Source: Cloacibacillus evryensis DSM 19522
Lineage (GTDB): Bacteria > Synergistota > Synergistia > Synergistales > Synergistaceae
Direction of reading: 5' to 3'
Assembly (NCBI RefSeq): GCF_000585335.1
Contig: NZ_KK073872.1
Span: 1,665,283 to 1,729,282, forward strand
DNA: 64,000 bases
Positions 63,068 to 64,000 of the stretch are shown here, piece by piece. Position 1 is the stretch's first letter. Every line of letters starts with the position of its first letter. Under the pieces are notes generated by a model, which did no database searches, was not told the origin of the DNA, and worked only from the letters and a program-made list of their open reading frames with translations. The translations under genes and the position numbers were made by a program.

Positions 63068-64000
63068 GGCTTACGGAACGCGCCCGCACAAGCGGCTGAG
63101 CAGCAAAGATAGCTCCGGCGGAGCTTGACAGGATATTAAAAGACCTTCCGGTCTTCCGTTCCGATGATCTGCTCGCCTCATGGAATCACGGAGAGGATGC
63201 GGCGCTCTGGAAGATAACGGACGAGCGGATCGGGATATTGACGATCGACTTCATTACGCCTGTGGTAGACGATCCTAAAAAATTCGGCGAAATCGCGGCG
63301 GCGAATTCGCTCAGCGACGTATACGCGATGGGCGGCAGGCCGATAATAGCGCTCAACGTGGTCTGTTTCCCTACCTCCTGCGAGCCGATCTCCGTGCTTC
63401 AGGAGATCCTTGAGGGCGGCGCCCGGAAGGTAATAGAGGCGCGGACCATGCTGGCCGGAGGCCACAGCGTGCAGGACGAGGAGCCGAAGTACGGGCTCGT
63501 CGTCTTTGGCGAGGTAGAAAGCGACGAAATGTGGACCGTCGGCAGCGCGAAGGAGGGCGATTCGCTCATCCTCACAAAACCGATCGGCACGGGAATCGCC
63601 GTGACGGCGATCAAGGCGGGGCTGTTTTCGCCCGAAAATATCGAGGCGGCGGAATTGAATATGGCCAAGCTCAACGCGGTGCCGCCGCTGCTGCCCAAAA
63701 AGCTGCGCAGGGCAGTGACGTCCTGTACGGACCTGACGGGTTTCGGGCTGGCGAGTCACGCGCTGGACCTCGCCTCCGAGGGGACGTCGCTTACGATAGA
63801 CTGCGCCAAGATCCCGCTGCTCCCCGGGATATCCGAAATGGCGGAGATGGGACTGATACCGGCGGGAGCCTATGAAAACAGGAAGTATGCCGGCGCGCGC
63901 GTGATAAATAATTCCCCGCTGGGGCGCTTCGCCGAGGACATAGCCTTTGATCCGCAGACCTCAGGCGGTCTGCTGATTACGGCAGACAGGCGCAGCGCCG
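63064..64000 (+). CDS. selD: Selenide, water dikinase, selenocysteine-containing (C-terminus beyond window)
   Basis: Makes selenophosphate from selenide and ATP, the donor for selenocysteine and 2-selenouridine. The ATG at 63064 overlaps the birA stop. Codon 12 is TGA, in the position of the catalytic cysteine (TSG-U-AAKIAP), and the frame then continues with family motifs DFITPVVDDP, AAANSLSDVYAMGG and LAGGHSVQD to the window edge. A stem-loop right after the TGA fits a SECIS. Reading TGA as a stop would leave an 11-residue peptide, so recoding to Sec is almost certain. Confidence 0.95.
63097..63125 (+). promoter_or_regulatory. Bacterial SECIS element in selD
   Basis: Eleven bases after the in-frame TGA (63097-63099) lies AGCTCC-GGC-GGAGCT (63111-63125), a perfect 6-bp stem with G residues in the loop. 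Position and size fit bacterial SECIS elements recognised by SelB. Confidence 0.75.

Noticed and set aside
1-64000. CRISPR arrays, prophage, rRNA operons or replication origin
   Set aside because: No regularly spaced repeats, phage structural genes, rRNA sequence or DnaA-box cluster was seen.

Overview
The window looks like chromosomal DNA from a GC-rich, diderm, amino-acid-fermenting member of the Synergistota (Synergistetes), close to Cloacibacillus or Synergistes. The strongest pointer is the protein at 49.8-51.4 kb, whose C-terminus has the GGGCNAG motif, hydrophobic stretch and basic tail of the Synergist-CTERM sorting signal. A classical autotransporter with a beta-barrel (an outer membrane), an arginine deiminase/ornithine carbamoyltransferase pair, a sodium-coupled amino-acid symporter and a selenocysteine-containing SelD all fit. 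No tools were run; names rest on motifs and family resemblance.

Layout. (1) 1-26.9 kb is a dense block of housekeeping genes, all on the minus strand: arcB (partial) and arcA; uppS-cdsA-dxr-rseP-ispG for isoprenoid carrier, phospholipid and regulated proteolysis; a type-4 uracil-DNA glycosylase; a P-loop/Asp23 fusion; wecA-like-wecB-murA for UDP-GlcNAc use; an rpiB-upp gene fusion; meaB; a Gfo/Idh oxidoreductase; pgeF; folC-valS; engB-lon-clpX-clpP-tig for protein quality control. (2) 27-36.6 kb is accessory: an NSS symporter, an autotransporter, a long AT-rich divergent intergenic region, an XRE regulator, an unknown protein and a solo LuxR-type HTH protein, a periplasmic-sensor GGDEF-EAL protein, and tRNA-Pro. 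(3) 36.6-45.3 kb holds a DMT exporter, an unusual Eco57I-like DNA methylase, tRNA-Gly and tRNA-Ala, and an IS66-family element whose left inverted repeat is split by an IS21-family element; both insertions keep exact target-site duplications. (4) 45.4-54.1 kb holds mprF and rqcH on the plus strand, then, convergent after a strong bidirectional terminator, the Synergist-CTERM protein, a decayed LuxR remnant, a stray fragment of rqcH, and a REC-GAF-PAS-GGDEF protein. (5) 54.3-64 kb returns to housekeeping: rluD-type pseudouridine synthase, ileS, dgkA, an S55 (SpoIVB-like) protein, prfB with its programmed +1 frameshift, birA, and the start of selD.

Themes. Two recoding events lie within 1.3 kb: the +1 frameshift in prfB (release factor 2, which reads UGA) and an in-frame UGA read as selenocysteine in selD. 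Two gene fusions (RpiB-Upp and P-loop-Asp23) are the most distinctive protein architectures. Envelope functions recur (UppS, CdsA, MurA, WecB, MraY-like transferase, DgkA, MprF, RseP, autotransporter, CTERM protein). I see no CRISPR array, prophage, rRNA or replication origin.
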